Positions 1 to 10,340 are shown, numbered from the stretch's first letter. The stretch: DNA of 64,000 bases from Pelagibacteraceae bacterium (GCA_008638015.1 VTPD01000001.1:42885-106884); one strand, 5' to 3'. Numbers and translations: made by a program. Notes: generated from the sequence alone by a model not told the origin.

Positions 1-1699
1 CGATGTTTTCAGGTATCTTTAAACCCTCATCTTTCTTGAATTTTTTGATATCAGCCTCTTGTTTTGCATAATATCCTTTGTAATGATTTTCTATTTTTAG
101 TTGTTCAATAATATCATCACTTGTATCTGGAAGATTGTTAAATATTGATTTAAGTTTTTTATAGTCAACGTTTTTATATCTTAATAAGTCAATTCCATTT
201 CTTTTAATGCCATCCATAGATATTGAAATATCATGCTTTTTTGCCTGATTTGGGCTCAAAGAGACTTCCGAAAGGCTTTTCTTAATATAATTAATACTAT
301 TAATTTTATTTTTTATTTTATTAGCTCTATCTTTTGATACGCAGCCTAAATTCATTGCTATTGGAGACAATCTTAAATCTGCGTTATCTGCTCTTAGGGT
401 TAGTCTATATTCAGCTCTAGACGTAAACATTCTGTATGGTTCAGCAACTCCCTTGGTTATAAGATCATCAATCATAACTCCTATATAAGCTTGAGACCTA
501 TCAAGCACCAATGGATCTCTGCCTTGAACTGACAAGGCAGCATTCAAACCTGCCATCAGACCTTGAGCAGCTGCCTCTTCGTACCCTGTGGTTCCATTAA
601 TTTGACCAGCTAGATAAAAAGAGTCTATTTTTTTAAGTTCAAGAGTAGATTTGAGCTCTCTTGGATCAATATAATCATATTCAATAGCATATCCTGGTCT
701 AATCATCTTAACTTCAGATAAGCCATTGATATTAAACAATATTTCTTGCTGAACGTCTTCAGGTAAAGATGTAGAAATTCCATTTGGATAAATTGTGTGG
801 TCGTCTAAACCCTCTGGCTCCAAAAAAATTTGATGCCTTTGCTTATCAGCAAACTTTACAATCTTATCTTCAATCGAAGGACAATATCTTGGTCCAACCC
901 CTTTAATGTTTCCAGAATACATCGCAGACTTTTTAATATTACGAGAAATAATTTTATGAACTTCGTCGTTCGTGTAAGTGATGCTACAGGAAATTTGTTT
1001 TGCATTTATTTTTTTTGTTTCTGTAGAAAAGAAAAAAGGTTTTTCATCTGCAACTTGTTTTTCTAAACCATCAAAATTAATTGTACGAGCATCCAGTCTT
1101 GGTGGAGTTCCAGTTTTTAATCTTCCAAATTTTAAATTATATTTTTGTAACTGCTCCGATAAACCAGCAGTGGGTGCTTCACCAAATCTTCCTGCTGGAG
1201 TCATTTTTAATCCGATATGAATTACTCCATTTAAAAATGTTCCCGTTGTTAAAATTATTTTTTTAAATTTTATTTCTTTTCCTGAAGTTAAAATGATGGA
1301 TGTAATCTTATCTTTGTCAAAAACGAATGACACAACAGGATCGTAAATAATGCTTAAATTACAATGACTTATAAGAGATTCAAGCATGTATTTTTTATAC
1401 AATGCCCTATCCGACTGTGTTCTTGGACCTCGAACTGCGGGACCTCTACTCGCATTTAATAATTTAAATTGAATACCAGACGCATCAGAAACTTTTGGCA
1501 TCACACCATCAAATGCATCAATCTCTCTTACAAGATGGCCTTTGCCTAATCCACCAATGGCTGGGTTACAAGACATTTCACCAATTGAATTTTTTGTAGT
1601 TGTAATGAGAGCAGTGTTCACGCCCATCCTTGCAGAAGCTGCAGCAGCTTCACAACCGGCATGTCCTCCTCCAATAACTACAACATCAAAATTTTCCAT
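1..1699 (-). CDS. mnmG: tRNA uridine-5-carboxymethylaminomethyl modification enzyme MnmG (GidA), 3' end cut by window edge
   Basis: This gene is absent from the ORF track because it runs off the left edge. Translating the minus strand from the ATG at 1697-1699 gives an open frame of about 566 codons. It starts [19 protein letters not shown], the N-terminal FAD-binding Rossmann motif of MnmG, and continues with [11 protein letters not shown] and GTFLNG motifs and a helical C-terminal part. The family is about 620 residues, so roughly the last 55 are missing. With MnmE it installs the cmnm5/mnm5 group on U34 of tRNAs reading split codon boxes. mnmE lies 61 nt upstream on the same strand, so the two are probably co-transcribed. 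The plus-strand ORFs listed within 830-1751 are shadows of this gene. Confidence 0.95.
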   Translation of the reverse strand, partial: MENFDVVVIGGGHAGCEAAAASARMGVNTALITTTKNSIGEMSCNPAIGGLGKGHLVREIDAFDGVMPKVSDASGIQFKLLNASRGPAVRGPRTQSDRALYKKYMLESLISHCNLSIIYDPVVSFVFDKDKITSIILTSGKEIKFKKIILTTGTFLNGVIHIGLKMTPAGRFGEAPTAGLSEQLQKYNLKFGRLKTGTPPRLDARTINFDGLEKQVADEKPFFFSTETKKINAKQISCSITYTNDEVHKIISRNIKKSAMYSGNIKGVGPRYCPSIEDKIVKFADKQRHQIFLEPEGLDDHTIYPNGISTSLPEDVQQEILFNINGLSEVKMIRPGYAIEYDYIDPRELKSTLELKKIDSFYLAGQINGTTGYEEAAAQGLMAGLNAALSVQGRDPLVLDRSQAYIGVMIDDLITKGVAEPYRMFTSRAEYRLTLRADNADLRLSPIAMNLGCVSKDRANKIKNKINSINYIKKSLSEVSLSPNQAKKHDISISMDGIKRNGIDLLRYKNVDYKKLKSIFNNLPDTSDDIIEQLKIENHYKGYYAKQEADIKKFKKDEGLKIPENI

Positions 1700-1760
1700 G
1701 ACGGAAATGTATATATCAGAGATTTATTTACAAGTAGCTTATGGAAGTTGAAAAAAAGGT

Positions 1761-3098
1761 CTATTTTCCGATACAAAAATCCTTAAAAATCCTACCCAAA
1801 ACCTCTTCAACACCAATAAAGCCAACTATTTCTCCAAGATAATTAGAGGCAATTCTTAGCTCTTCAGCAACTTTTTCTACGTCGTTAGAACGTGAAATTT
1901 TTAGATATTTCTTTAGATGCTGAGAAGTTTTTTCTAACAAATTTCTGTGTCTTGATCTTGATATTAAAGTATCAGATTGGTTGGCATACAAACTGTCCAA
2001 AATGTTTTCCAAATTTTCAATTAATTTTTTATATCCAAATTTTGTTACGGTAGATATTTGATGCGTGCCTAAAAAATTTTTTGCTTTTAAATTCTTTAAA
2101 ACAAATTCCCCATTAAATTTTTTTTTATCTTGTTTATTAACTATTATTAAAGTTTTCTTATCTATTAATTTTTTTATATCTTGAGAAATATTTTTTACTG
2201 TTCCATCTAAAATTAAAATATTTAAATTAGAATTTTTAATTTGTTTCAAAGCTAAGCCTACTCCAATTTTTTCAATTTTATTTTTGGTAGTTCTAATGCC
2301 AGCAGTATCTGAAAGAATAACTGGAAAATTTTTAATTTGAAAATGAACTTCAATTACATCTCGTGTCGTTCCCTTTACCTCTGAAACAATTGCTGCCTGT
2401 CTTTTTGCCAGCAAGTTCAAAAAACTAGATTTTCCTGAATTGGGAGGTCCAAAAATGGCTATTTTAAAGCCTTCTCGCATAATTTCACCAACTTTGGCAT
2501 CATCTAACATATCTTGAATTTCATCATTAATTTCACTAATTTTTTCGTCATTTCCTTCCAAAATGCTGGCTGGCAAATCTTCCTCTGAGAAATCTATGGC
2601 AGCTTCACACTTGCTCATGACATCTAAAATTTTTTCTCTCCATTTCATAAATAAAGGAGAACTATTTTTTAATCTTAAGGCCTGAACTCTTTGACCCTCA
2701 GTTTCGGCATTCAAGAGATCAGCTATACTTTCAGCTTCATACAAATTAATTTTATTATTTAAAAAAGCCTGCTTGGTAAATTCTCCTGGCTGAGCAAGCT
2801 GACAATCAGATCGCAACGATAGCTCATTTAAAAATTTATTGATAACCGCCTTGCTTCCATGAATATGAAATTCTACTAAATCATCTCCCGTATAACTTTG
2901 TCCTTTAGGATACCAAATAACAATTCCCTCATCGATCATTTCATGTTTTGAATCAATAATTTTTTTCAAAATAGCCATTCTAGGTTTGTTGATTGTACCA
3001 ACAAAATCCTTGGCAATTCTCAAAGCATTTGTTCCTGATAATCTTATAATTGCTATTCCTGAAACTCCAGGAGGAGTAGATAAAGCATATATCGTCAT
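1761..3098 (-). CDS. mnmE: tRNA modification GTPase MnmE (TrmE)
   Basis: The 445-residue length fits MnmE. The N-terminal folate-binding domain begins MTIYALSTPPGVSGIAIIRL. A helical domain surrounds an inserted G domain with P-loop GPPNSGKSS at about residue 217, switch residues TTRDVIEV, DTAG and NKQD. The protein ends in CIGK, the catalytic C-x-G-K tail of true MnmE proteins. It works as a heterotetramer with MnmG, encoded directly downstream. The start is 2 nt from the stop of the ubiH-like gene, so ubiH-mnmE-mnmG reads as one minus-strand unit. All motifs are intact. Confidence 0.96.
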   Translation of the reverse strand: MTIYALSTPPGVSGIAIIRLSGTNALRIAKDFVGTINKPRMAILKKIIDSKHEMIDEGIVIWYPKGQSYTGDDLVEFHIHGSKAVINKFLNELSLRSDCQLAQPGEFTKQAFLNNKINLYEAESIADLLNAETEGQRVQALRLKNSSPLFMKWREKILDVMSKCEAAIDFSEEDLPASILEGNDEKISEINDEIQDMLDDAKVGEIMREGFKIAIFGPPNSGKSSFLNLLAKRQAAIVSEVKGTTRDVIEVHFQIKNFPVILSDTAGIRTTKNKIEKIGVGLALKQIKNSNLNILILDGTVKNISQDIKKLIDKKTLIIVNKQDKKKFNGEFVLKNLKAKNFLGTHQISTVTKFGYKKLIENLENILDSLYANQSDTLISRSRHRNLLEKTSQHLKKYLKISRSNDVEKVAEELRIASNYLGEIVGFIGVEEVLGRIFKDFCIGK

Positions 3099-3099
3099 A

Positions 3100-4251
3100 T
3101 TAAATTCTTAATCCTTTGTCTGCGATATCAATAATTTTATTCATTAAAGCAGGTTGAGAAACTATGGAAAAAGTTTTTTTTCTTATTTTTTTAATTGAAG
3201 ATGATTGATTGCGGAAAGCTCTTCTTACTAAATCAATAGAAACAGCGAATAATAAATTACTCAACTTAGTTTTCTTCTCAAATTCTTGTAAGACTTCGAT
3301 TGACCCAATGTCATATCCCTTGGACAACTTTACTTGTAAAATTCTTTTTAAATCATCAATATCTCTAAGGGACATATTCCAACCTTGGCCTGCAATAGGA
3401 TGTATTTTGTGAGTAATGTCACCAACAAATATAGTTCTAAAAAGCGCTATTTTACTTAAGAAATTAAAGGTTAGGGGAAAAGATTCGGGCTGACTAATTA
3501 CCTTCATTTTATCATAAATTCCTAGGGTAATTTTTTGTAAAAATTCTAATCTTTGTTTCTCATCTAAGATAATATTTTCTGTTTTAGATTTATTTTTTAC
3601 TGACCAAACAACTGATGTTGATTGTGGTGAAAGAGGTAAAAAGGCTAGGGGTCCATCTGATAAAAAAAATTGTCTTGCACATGAATTGTTTATTTTTTGA
3701 TGATGTAATAAAAAAGTGTAAGCAGTTTCTGAATAACTCCAATTTAGTTTTTTTTCATTGGAAAATAATTTTAAATGTTCTTTTTCGGTTACAATAATTA
3801 AATGATATTCTTGCTGTGTTCCATTATGAAAAATAATTTTTTGTAAAAAATGTTTATCCTCAATATGAGAAATTTTTTGTCGAACAATTTTTATCTTAGT
3901 TATTTTTTTTTCAATTTCTTTTTCTAGAAAATTTTTTTTTACAATGTAATTTAAAAATTTTTTTAAATCTTGATTGTAAAATTCTGCATCCGGTTTTGCA
4001 TGTTGCAAACTATCGTATAAAATAATTTTTTTTACAGGCCAAAAAATAGAAGAATTTTTTTTAATACCAAGAGCCTCTAAAATACGTAAAGATCCATCAC
4101 TAATAGATAGGGTGGCATTAGAAGCTTTTTTTGCCAATAACCCTGGTTTTTCTTGAATTAAATCAATATCTACGTCCAATTTATTTAAAGCCAAAGCTAA
4201 TGCTTTTGCTGTTAAACCTGAGCCTAAAATCGCAATCTTCTGTTTATTCAT
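3100..4251 (-). CDS. UbiH/UbiF/COQ6-family FAD-dependent hydroxylase (ubiquinone biosynthesis)
   Basis: The protein has an N-terminal dinucleotide-binding motif (KIAILGSGLTAKALALAL) and the late FAD motif FVGDITHKIHPIAGQGWN, the signature of ubiquinone-ring flavin hydroxylases. The ORF-track start at 4260 is a TTG. The ATG at 4249-4251 (MNKQKIAIL) sits at the usual distance from the GxGxxG motif and is used here, giving 383 residues. The likely role is ring hydroxylation in ubiquinone synthesis at the inner membrane. Which position (C1, C5 or C6) cannot be told from sequence. The middle third is diverged and Lys-rich. It lies head-to-head with ftsK and 2 nt from mnmE. Confidence 0.85.
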   Translation of the reverse strand: MNKQKIAILGSGLTAKALALALNKLDVDIDLIQEKPGLLAKKASNATLSISDGSLRILEALGIKKNSSIFWPVKKIILYDSLQHAKPDAEFYNQDLKKFLNYIVKKNFLEKEIEKKITKIKIVRQKISHIEDKHFLQKIIFHNGTQQEYHLIIVTEKEHLKLFSNEKKLNWSYSETAYTFLLHHQKINNSCARQFFLSDGPLAFLPLSPQSTSVVWSVKNKSKTENIILDEKQRLEFLQKITLGIYDKMKVISQPESFPLTFNFLSKIALFRTIFVGDITHKIHPIAGQGWNMSLRDIDDLKRILQVKLSKGYDIGSIEVLQEFEKKTKLSNLLFAVSIDLVRRAFRNQSSSIKKIRKKTFSIVSQPALMNKIIDIADKGLRI

Positions 4252-4332
4252 ATTTTTCAATATTAATTTTCATCAATTCTACAAAAAATGTTAAAAAACA
4301 ACAGTAAATGATTCGTTGCTAATAAAGGCAAA

Positions 4333-6450
4333 ATGGAAAAATTATTAAACTTCTTCAAATTAAGGTTCATAGAGTTCTTGGGTTTAATTGTATTGGCTGC
4401 TGGACTAATTATTATCTACTCCATAGCAACATATTCACCGAGCAATCCTACAATCATTTTTCCAGATACCGCTGATACACGCTTTGTTTTAATAAAGTAT
4501 GGGGCTAATGTTGCAGACTTTATACTGCAAGCTTTTGGCATACTAGCAGTAGGACTTGGCTTAAATTGTTTTGCTTTTGGAGGAAAGATTATCATCAATA
4601 AACAGGTCGAATATATTTCGCTTAGATTATTATTTATTGTTCTGTATCTAATATTTGGCTCTTTTTTCTTTAAGATATATTCCGACCAAAGCTTTTGGTT
4701 GCCTGACAATGGTAATGGGGGATTTTTAGGAGCTTATCTTGTGCAACTGTTTTCATCCGTTGATAAACAGCTACTAAAAACTATAAGTTATGTATCCTGT
4801 GGCCTGTCTCTCACCTTCTTTTTTCTTAGCTTGGGAGTTTCGTTTCAAAACTGGAAAAATATTTTTTCCAACATACTCAAACCTTTCAATTTTTTATTTT
4901 TAACCATTATTAAAAGAACAGCCCAATCCAAACCAATTGAAGAAGAAGTAGAGAATAAATATGATGAAAATGAAATTATAGAAGATGAGCCTTATATTCC
5001 TGCAACTCAAACTAACTTACCACTACAAGAAGATAAAAAAACAAAATCTTTCGAGTATCGTTTGCCTTCTTTGTCTTTCTTAAAAGATCCAGAAAATAAA
5101 GTTTCCGATACAGAACTAACTGATACCTTTGAAAAACAATCAAAATTTTTAGAAGATACACTTCTTGATTTTGGAATTATGGGAAAAATAAAAAGAGTAA
5201 GCGCAGGTCCTGTGGTTACTTTGTATGAATTTGAACCTGCGGCTGGAATTAAAACTTCAAAAATTATTAATTTATCAGATGACATTGCCAGAAGTACCAG
5301 CTCAATCGCAACTCGTGTTGCCACCGTCCCAGGAAAAAATACTATTGGAATTGAAATTCCTAATAAAAATATTGAACCTGTTGCTTTAAAAGAAATATTA
5401 TCTAGCAAAGAATTTGCTAATAAAAATATTCGATTACCAATTACTTTGGGCAAGAGCATTTCGGGCTATCCGATAGTTGGAGATTTAGTTAGCATGCCTC
5501 ACTTACTAATAGCAGGAACTACAGGCTCAGGAAAATCAGTCTGCATCAACACGCTTATCCTTTCCATTTTATATAAACACAAACCAGAATACTGTAAGTT
5601 AATTTTAATAGATCCAAAGATGCTGGAATTATCAATTTATCAAGGAATTCCTCACTTATTGAGCCCTGTCATTACGGAACCAAAAAAAGCTACTGCTGCC
5701 CTAAAATGGGTCGTTGGTGAAATGGAAAGCAGATATCGAAGGATGACAGAGGAAGGTGTTCGAAATATTTCTGGATACAATGAAAAAATGGGGGAAGATC
5801 CGAAAAAAATAATTCCTTATATTGTTGTTATCGTTGATGAAATGGCTGATCTCATGATGATAGCTGGAAAAGAAATTGAAAATTACATTCAACGACTTGC
5901 ACAGATGGCACGAGCAGCAGGAATACATATTGTAATGGCAACACAAAGACCAAGCGTTGATGTTATTACTGGAACTATTAAAGCCAATTTCCCAACAAGA
6001 ATTTCATTTCAGGTGACATCTAAAATAGATAGTAGAACTATTTTAGGAGAACAGGGTGCTGAATTATTATTAGGAAAAGGAGATATGTTATTTATGTCTT
6101 CTGCAAGTAGAGTAGTAAGAATTCATGGTCCATTCGTTTCTGATGAGGAAATTGAGCGAATAACAACATTTATTCGATCACAAGGTAGTCCTGATTACAT
6201 TGATGAGGTCACAAAAATTCAAGAAAAAGATGAACAGTCCAATGATAGCATTTCAGGCAATGATAAAGATGAACTATTTGATGAGGCTGTGCGATTAATT
6301 AAATTAGAAGGAAAAGCATCCACCAGTTACTTACAAAGAAAATTACAAATTGGATATAACCGTGCAGCAAGAATTATTGATCAAATGGAAGAGGCCAAAA
6401 TTATAAGCCCCGCTAATCATGCTGGAAAAAGAGACATTTTTCCATCTTAA
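4333..6450 (+). CDS. ftsK: DNA translocase FtsK
   Basis: The 705-residue protein has about four N-terminal membrane helices within residues 1-180 and a short acidic linker (near EEEVENKYDENEIIEDEP). The RecA-like motor follows, with Walker A GTTGSGKSV at about residue 395, Walker B IVVIVDEMADLM and the conserved ATQRPSVDVITG. The C-terminal winged-helix gamma domain (FDEAVRLIKLEGKASTSYLQRKLQIGYNRA, quoted in part: KLQIGYNRAARIIDQMEEA) is the KOPS-reading, XerD-activating module. It moves chromosome ends through the septum. The linker is very short compared with E. coli FtsK, typical of small genomes. It is translationally coupled to lolA through TAATG. Confidence 0.96.
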   Translation: MEKLLNFFKLRFIEFLGLIVLAAGLIIIYSIATYSPSNPTIIFPDTADTRFVLIKYGANVADFILQAFGILAVGLGLNCFAFGGKIIINKQVEYISLRLLFIVLYLIFGSFFFKIYSDQSFWLPDNGNGGFLGAYLVQLFSSVDKQLLKTISYVSCGLSLTFFFLSLGVSFQNWKNIFSNILKPFNFLFLTIIKRTAQSKPIEEEVENKYDENEIIEDEPYIPATQTNLPLQEDKKTKSFEYRLPSLSFLKDPENKVSDTELTDTFEKQSKFLEDTLLDFGIMGKIKRVSAGPVVTLYEFEPAAGIKTSKIINLSDDIARSTSSIATRVATVPGKNTIGIEIPNKNIEPVALKEILSSKEFANKNIRLPITLGKSISGYPIVGDLVSMPHLLIAGTTGSGKSVCINTLILSILYKHKPEYCKLILIDPKMLELSIYQGIPHLLSPVITEPKKATAALKWVVGEMESRYRRMTEEGVRNISGYNEKMGEDPKKIIPYIVVIVDEMADLMMIAGKEIENYIQRLAQMARAAGIHIVMATQRPSVDVITGTIKANFPTRISFQVTSKIDSRTILGEQGAELLLGKGDMLFMSSASRVVRIHGPFVSDEEIERITTFIRSQGSPDYIDEVTKIQEKDEQSNDSISGNDKDELFDEAVRLIKLEGKASTSYLQRKLQIGYNRAARIIDQMEEAKIISPANHAGKRDIFPS

Positions 6451-7028
6451 TGTTTAGATATATTCTCATTTCATTTTTTATTTTTTTTAATTCTGCTTTT
6501 GCAAATAGTAATGATGAAATTATAAACAAACTTACTAAAAAATTTACTAGTATCAATAATTTACAATTTAATTTTATTCAAAAAACAGAAGGCATATCTG
6601 AAACAGGTAATTGTTTTTTACAATATCCAAAAAACTTAATTTGTCGATATGATGGCAATGAAGGGAAAGAAATTGTTATAAAAAATAATACTCTTGCAAT
6701 AATAAAAAGGAAGTACAAACGTGTTTACCCTTACCGAGTTTCTAATTCACCATTCACAACTTTATTAGATAAAGAAAAAATTCTTGGTCATATTCAAAGT
6801 TTAGAAAATATCGAAAATCAAAATAATCAATATATTATTAGTTTTACCAACCAAAATATTTCAACTATCAAATTATATATAGATCAAACTACTCTCAATA
6901 TTAGCGGATGGGAAACAGCTGGATATGACCAGCAAAAAGTTATTTTTAAAGTATTAAACCCTCAAATAAACATTGAAAATAAAGAAAAATTTGAGATTCC
7001 TAATTATAGTAATAATTTAGGTAATTAA
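6450..7028 (+). CDS. lolA: Outer-membrane lipoprotein carrier protein LolA-like
   Basis: This is a 192-residue periplasmic protein with a cleavable signal peptide (FRYILISFFIFFNSAFANS). The body resembles LolA: LTKKFTSINNLQFNFIQKTE near the N-terminus and later a YPKNLICRYDGN strand motif. LolA ferries lipoproteins from LolCDE to the outer membrane. The placement directly after ftsK, with the ftsK stop overlapping the lolA start, matches the ftsK-lolA order known in proteobacteria and supports the weakly conserved sequence. The 3' end overlaps the convergent GNAT gene by 4 nt. Confidence 0.82.
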   Translation: MFRYILISFFIFFNSAFANSNDEIINKLTKKFTSINNLQFNFIQKTEGISETGNCFLQYPKNLICRYDGNEGKEIVIKNNTLAIIKRKYKRVYPYRVSNSPFTTLLDKEKILGHIQSLENIENQNNQYIISFTNQNISTIKLYIDQTTLNISGWETAGYDQQKVIFKVLNPQINIENKEKFEIPNYSNNLGN

Positions 7029-7534
7029 TTAACTACAGTGACGAATTCTTTTTTAAAAATACTCATTCCACGAGCTATATAATTTCTTAAAGCATTAGGA
7101 TGATCCAAAGTACAGGTATGTACCCAAACTCTTCTAGGATTATGTTTCCATGCATTTTCTAAAGCATGAGTAAGAAGATAGCCGCCTAATTTTTTTCCAA
7201 AATAATTTTTAAAAATACCAAAATAGGTAATTTCAACTTCACGAATATCATGGTGGTTTAAATACTCATAATAACCAGCTGGTTCGTCGCCCACAAAAGC
7301 GGTAAAAAATTTTAATTTTTCATTGTTTAAATAATTTTTCCATTCGTCCAAACTCCATGCGAGTCTATCTTTCCAATGGAAGTCCTCTCCTATTTTTTGG
7401 TATAAAAATTTACAAAATTGAGGATCGTCTTTACCTTGTTCTAAAATTTTTAAATTATAAATTCCACAAACTGCTGGGTTTAAATCTTTTTTATTTTTAG
7501 TTTCAAGAAAGTATCTTTGAACTTTTTGCTCCAT
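7025..7534 (-). CDS. GNAT-family N-acetyltransferase
   Basis: The 169-residue protein has a GNAT fold. The acetyl-CoA-binding segment is around FGKKLGGYLLTHALENAWK, preceded by the strand AGYYEYLNHHDIREVEITYFGI and followed by VHTCTLDHPNALRNYIARG. The substrate is unknown. It is the last gene of the hisB-H-A-F-E-HIT run, overlapping the HIT gene by 1 nt, so it is probably co-transcribed with histidine genes. Nothing in the protein ties it to histidine metabolism. Confidence 0.85.
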   Translation of the reverse strand: MEQKVQRYFLETKNKKDLNPAVCGIYNLKILEQGKDDPQFCKFLYQKIGEDFHWKDRLAWSLDEWKNYLNNEKLKFFTAFVGDEPAGYYEYLNHHDIREVEITYFGIFKNYFGKKLGGYLLTHALENAWKHNPRRVWVHTCTLDHPNALRNYIARGMSIFKKEFVTVVN

Positions 7535-7911
7535 TATGATTTTGTTGAAACCATTCTTCCTAGCGGCTCACCGCCTACTATATGAAAGTGTAAGTGAGGA
7601 ACCTCTTGGCCACCATCTGGACCGTTATTTCCAATATATCTATATCCTTTTCCCGATGAGTATTGGGAAACCCCAATAATCTTAGCCACCTCACCCAAAG
7701 CTCTTATAAGGCCTGTTATTTCTTCACTCGAAGCGTTCTGGGAAAAATCATCCATATTTACATATGCTCCTTTGGGGATAACCAAAACATGAACTTTTGC
7801 TTGAGGATGAATATCCTTAAATGCTAAGGCATGATCACTTTCATAAATTTTATCACAAGGTATTTCACCCCTTAGAATTTTTGCAAAAATATTATTTTGA
7901 TCATAAGTCAT
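7534..7911 (-). CDS. HIT-family (histidine triad) nucleotide-binding protein, HinT-like
   Basis: The 125-residue protein begins MTYDQNNIFAKILRGEIPCDKIYE and ends with the histidine triad VPHLHFHIVGGEPLG, both typical of HinT/YcfF hydrolases that cleave nucleoside phosphoramidates or AMP conjugates. The family length is about 115-125 residues, so it is complete. It sits 4 nt downstream of hisE, an arrangement often seen in alphaproteobacterial his clusters. It is cytosolic. Confidence 0.92.
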   Translation of the reverse strand: MTYDQNNIFAKILRGEIPCDKIYESDHALAFKDIHPQAKVHVLVIPKGAYVNMDDFSQNASSEEITGLIRALGEVAKIIGVSQYSSGKGYRYIGNNGPDGGQEVPHLHFHIVGGEPLGRMVSTKS

Positions 7912-7915
7912 ATTT

Positions 7916-8218
7916 TTATCGATTAGCTTTTTCTTCTAGACCAGATTTATTTTGTCTTTTTTTTAATTCAGCCATTACTTCTTCAATTTGAATTCCATTT
8001 GCTTCTAGCAATACTAAAATATGATAAATCAAATCAGCCGCTTCATGCACTTGATTATTATTTTCTTCTATCGACTCTAATAATTCTTTTAATTCTTCCT
8101 CAACTTTTGCCTGATTTAAATTCTTATTGTTTAATAGCTGACTTGTATAAGACTTGTCTGCATCAGCATTTTTTCTGGATCGTATAATTTGAACTAATTC
8201 TTCTAATGTTTTAAACAT
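7916..8218 (-). CDS. hisE: Phosphoribosyl-ATP pyrophosphatase HisE
   Basis: The 100-residue all-alpha MazG-like protein has the acidic metal-binding pattern VEEELKELLESIEE followed by HEAADLIYHILVLLEANGI, as in HisE. It hydrolyses phosphoribosyl-ATP to phosphoribosyl-AMP, the second step of histidine synthesis. It is a stand-alone enzyme, not fused to HisI. No hisI, hisG, hisC or true hisD appears in this window. It starts 2 nt after hisF stops. Confidence 0.93.
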   Translation of the reverse strand: MFKTLEELVQIIRSRKNADADKSYTSQLLNNKNLNQAKVEEELKELLESIEENNNQVHEAADLIYHILVLLEANGIQIEEVMAELKKRQNKSGLEEKANR

Positions 8219-8220
8219 AA

Positions 8221-8979
8221 CTATATTCTTACAGAAACACTTTGTGACTTCAAATATTCTTTTACTTGTTTGATAGAAAATTCCCCAAAATGAAAAATAG
8301 ATGCAGCTAAAACGGCACTTGCGCCGCCGTTCACTATGCCATCTCTAATATGCTCAAGTGTACCAACGCCTCCTGAAGCTATCACTGGTATACTTAAATT
8401 GTTTGAAATAGTTTTAGTTAAATTAATATCGTATCCAGACTTTGTTCCGTCTTTATCCATAGAGGTAAGCAAAATTTCACCAGCTCCATTATTTTGCGCC
8501 AATAGTGCGAATTCTAGAGCATCCAACTCCGTCTGATTTCTCCCTCCGTGAGTAAATACATTCCATTTATCTTCAGATGTTTTCTTGGCATCAATAGCAA
8601 CAACGATACATTGAGATCCAAACTGTAAGGCAGCCTGTTTTATTAAATCTGGGTTATTGATTGCTGCCGTATTAATGGAAACTTTATCTGCACCAGCAAG
8701 TAACAAGTTTCGTATGTCTTGAAGTGACCTGACACCACCTCCCACTGTTAAAGGAACAAAACATTGTTCGGCTGTTTTTTGTACGGTATCTAATAATATA
8801 TCTCTGTTCTCATTTGATGCAGTAATATCAAGAAAACAAATTTCATCTGCGCCGCTATCACTATAAACTTTTGCTTGTTCGACAGGATCTCCCGCATCTA
8901 CTAAATTGATAAAATTAATTCCTTTGACTACTCTTCCGTCTTTTACATCTAGGCATGGTATAATTCTTCTCTTTAGCAT
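8221..8979 (-). CDS. hisF: Imidazole glycerol phosphate synthase cyclase subunit HisF
   Basis: This is a 252-residue TIM barrel beginning [20 protein letters not shown], with paired phosphate-binding loops ([13 protein letters not shown] and [14 protein letters not shown]) and the catalytic Asp residues in CLDV and [12 protein letters not shown]. It forms a complex with HisH, using its ammonia to make IGP and AICAR. AICAR is consumed by PurH, encoded at 23.6 kb. It is packed between hisA and hisE with 0-2 nt gaps. Confidence 0.97.
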   Translation of the reverse strand: MLKRRIIPCLDVKDGRVVKGINFINLVDAGDPVEQAKVYSDSGADEICFLDITASNENRDILLDTVQKTAEQCFVPLTVGGGVRSLQDIRNLLLAGADKVSINTAAINNPDLIKQAALQFGSQCIVVAIDAKKTSEDKWNVFTHGGRNQTELDALEFALLAQNNGAGEILLTSMDKDGTKSGYDINLTKTISNNLSIPVIASGGVGTLEHIRDGIVNGGASAVLAASIFHFGEFSIKQVKEYLKSQSVSVRI

Positions 8980-9693
8980 CTAAATTATTTTCACCAACTC
9001 TTCTAAATTTATAGAACCATCATAAATGGCTTTTCCAACAATAACTCCTTTGATGATATTAGTTTTTTGAATTGAAACAATATCTTCAAGATTAGCAACG
9101 CCACCTGATGCAATAACAGGCACTGTACTTAATGATGCTAATTTTAATGTCTCCTCTAGGTTCACTCCTTGTTTAGTCCCATCTTTATCAATGTCCGTAA
9201 AAATAATACTTTTGATAGGATATGTTTTAATTTGCTCAAGAAAATCTGCTGCAAGTAATTTAGTTTGATCTGTCCAACCTTTTAAAGCTAAAAAACCTTT
9301 TCGCACATCCATGCCAACTGAAATTTTCATTGGATGCTTAGTAGAGATCATTTTTAATAATTCTGTATTCGTAACTGCTGCCGTTCCCATAACTATATTT
9401 TCCACTCCTAGATCAAGCACTTCTTCAATATCTTTTGAAGTTCTTAAGCCTCCTCCAACTTGTATTTTTAGAGATGTATGTTTTGCAATTTCCTTAATTG
9501 AATTTAAATTAGAAGTCTTTGAATCTAATGTTCTGTCTAAATCTACGATATGCAGATTCTTAAAGCCTAACTTCTCAAATTGCTGGGCTTGATCAAGAGG
9601 GGAGTCATTAAAAATTTCTTCTTTAGCAAAATCACCCTTGTATAATCTTACACATTTTTTATTTTTTAAATCAATTGCTGGATAAATAATCAT
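8980..9693 (-). CDS. hisA: ProFAR isomerase HisA
   Basis: This 237-residue half-barrel-duplication protein starts MIIYPAIDLKNKKCVRLYKGD and has QVGGGLRTSKDIEEV and [14 protein letters not shown] phosphate loops and FTDIDKDGTKQGVN. These identify HisA rather than HisF. It isomerises the ProFAR aminoaldose to PRFAR. The stop is immediately adjacent to the hisF start. Confidence 0.97.
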   Translation of the reverse strand: MIIYPAIDLKNKKCVRLYKGDFAKEEIFNDSPLDQAQQFEKLGFKNLHIVDLDRTLDSKTSNLNSIKEIAKHTSLKIQVGGGLRTSKDIEEVLDLGVENIVMGTAAVTNTELLKMISTKHPMKISVGMDVRKGFLALKGWTDQTKLLAADFLEQIKTYPIKSIIFTDIDKDGTKQGVNLEETLKLASLSTVPVIASGGVANLEDIVSIQKTNIIKGVIVGKAIYDGSINLEELVKII

Positions 9694-9697
9694 AAAA

Positions 9698-10333
9698 TTA
9701 CCATTTAATAAAATTTTCTAAAATTTGGATTCCATTTTTTTGACTTTTTTCAGGGTGAAACTGTGTACCAAAAATATTATCCTTTAAAACGGCAACCGTT
9801 ATTTCGTCTTGGTAAAAGGTAGATGCAGCAACGTTTTTTTGATCTTCTGCTATGAATTGATAGCTATGAACAAAGTAAAAATGCTTATCCATAGTCATGT
9901 GATCAAATAACGTGGTGTTTTGTTTTATTACGACCTCATTCCATCCCATATGAGGAAGTTTTAAATCTTTATTTAAAATATTAATTTTTTTGACACTCCC
10001 CTTAATCCAGCCAAATCCATTTGAGCCTCCATCTTCTTCTCCAACGTCAGCAAATAATTGCATTCCTACACAAATTCCAAAAATATTTTTTTTCTTTTCT
10101 ATTACAAAATCATGAAGCTCATCCATCATACCAGAAATATTTTTTAAATGTTGGGCGCATTGTTTGAAAGATCCTTGTCCTGGTAAAATAATTTTATCTG
10201 ATTGTCGTATTGCAGCAGGTTCACTAGTGACATTAACAACAATAGATTTATTCAAATTTTGCGCAGCAAACTCAACGGCTTTTGACACTGACTTTATATT
10301 GCCAGATCCATAATCAATAATGGATATTATCAT
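9698..10333 (-). CDS. hisH: Imidazole glycerol phosphate synthase glutaminase subunit HisH
   Basis: This is a 211-residue class-I glutamine amidotransferase. It has the oxyanion strand DKIILPGQGSFK, nucleophile Cys in FGICVGMQLF and the His-Glu pair in GTQFHPEKSQ. It provides ammonia to HisF. Its position between hisB and hisA is standard. All triad residues are present. Confidence 0.97.
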   Translation of the reverse strand: MIISIIDYGSGNIKSVSKAVEFAAQNLNKSIVVNVTSEPAAIRQSDKIILPGQGSFKQCAQHLKNISGMMDELHDFVIEKKKNIFGICVGMQLFADVGEEDGGSNGFGWIKGSVKKINILNKDLKLPHMGWNEVVIKQNTTLFDHMTMDKHFYFVHSYQFIAEDQKNVAASTFYQDEITVAVLKDNIFGTQFHPEKSQKNGIQILENFIKW

Positions 10334-10340
10334 TTACAAT

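Noticed and set aside
830-1751. Four plus-strand ORFs (830-1066, 978-1220, 1081-1266, 1542-1751)
   Set aside because: They lie antisense to the continuous mnmG frame and encode no recognisable motifs.
4416-5946. Minus-strand ORFs inside ftsK, including a 150-aa one
   Set aside because: ftsK is intact across the region; these are shadow frames.
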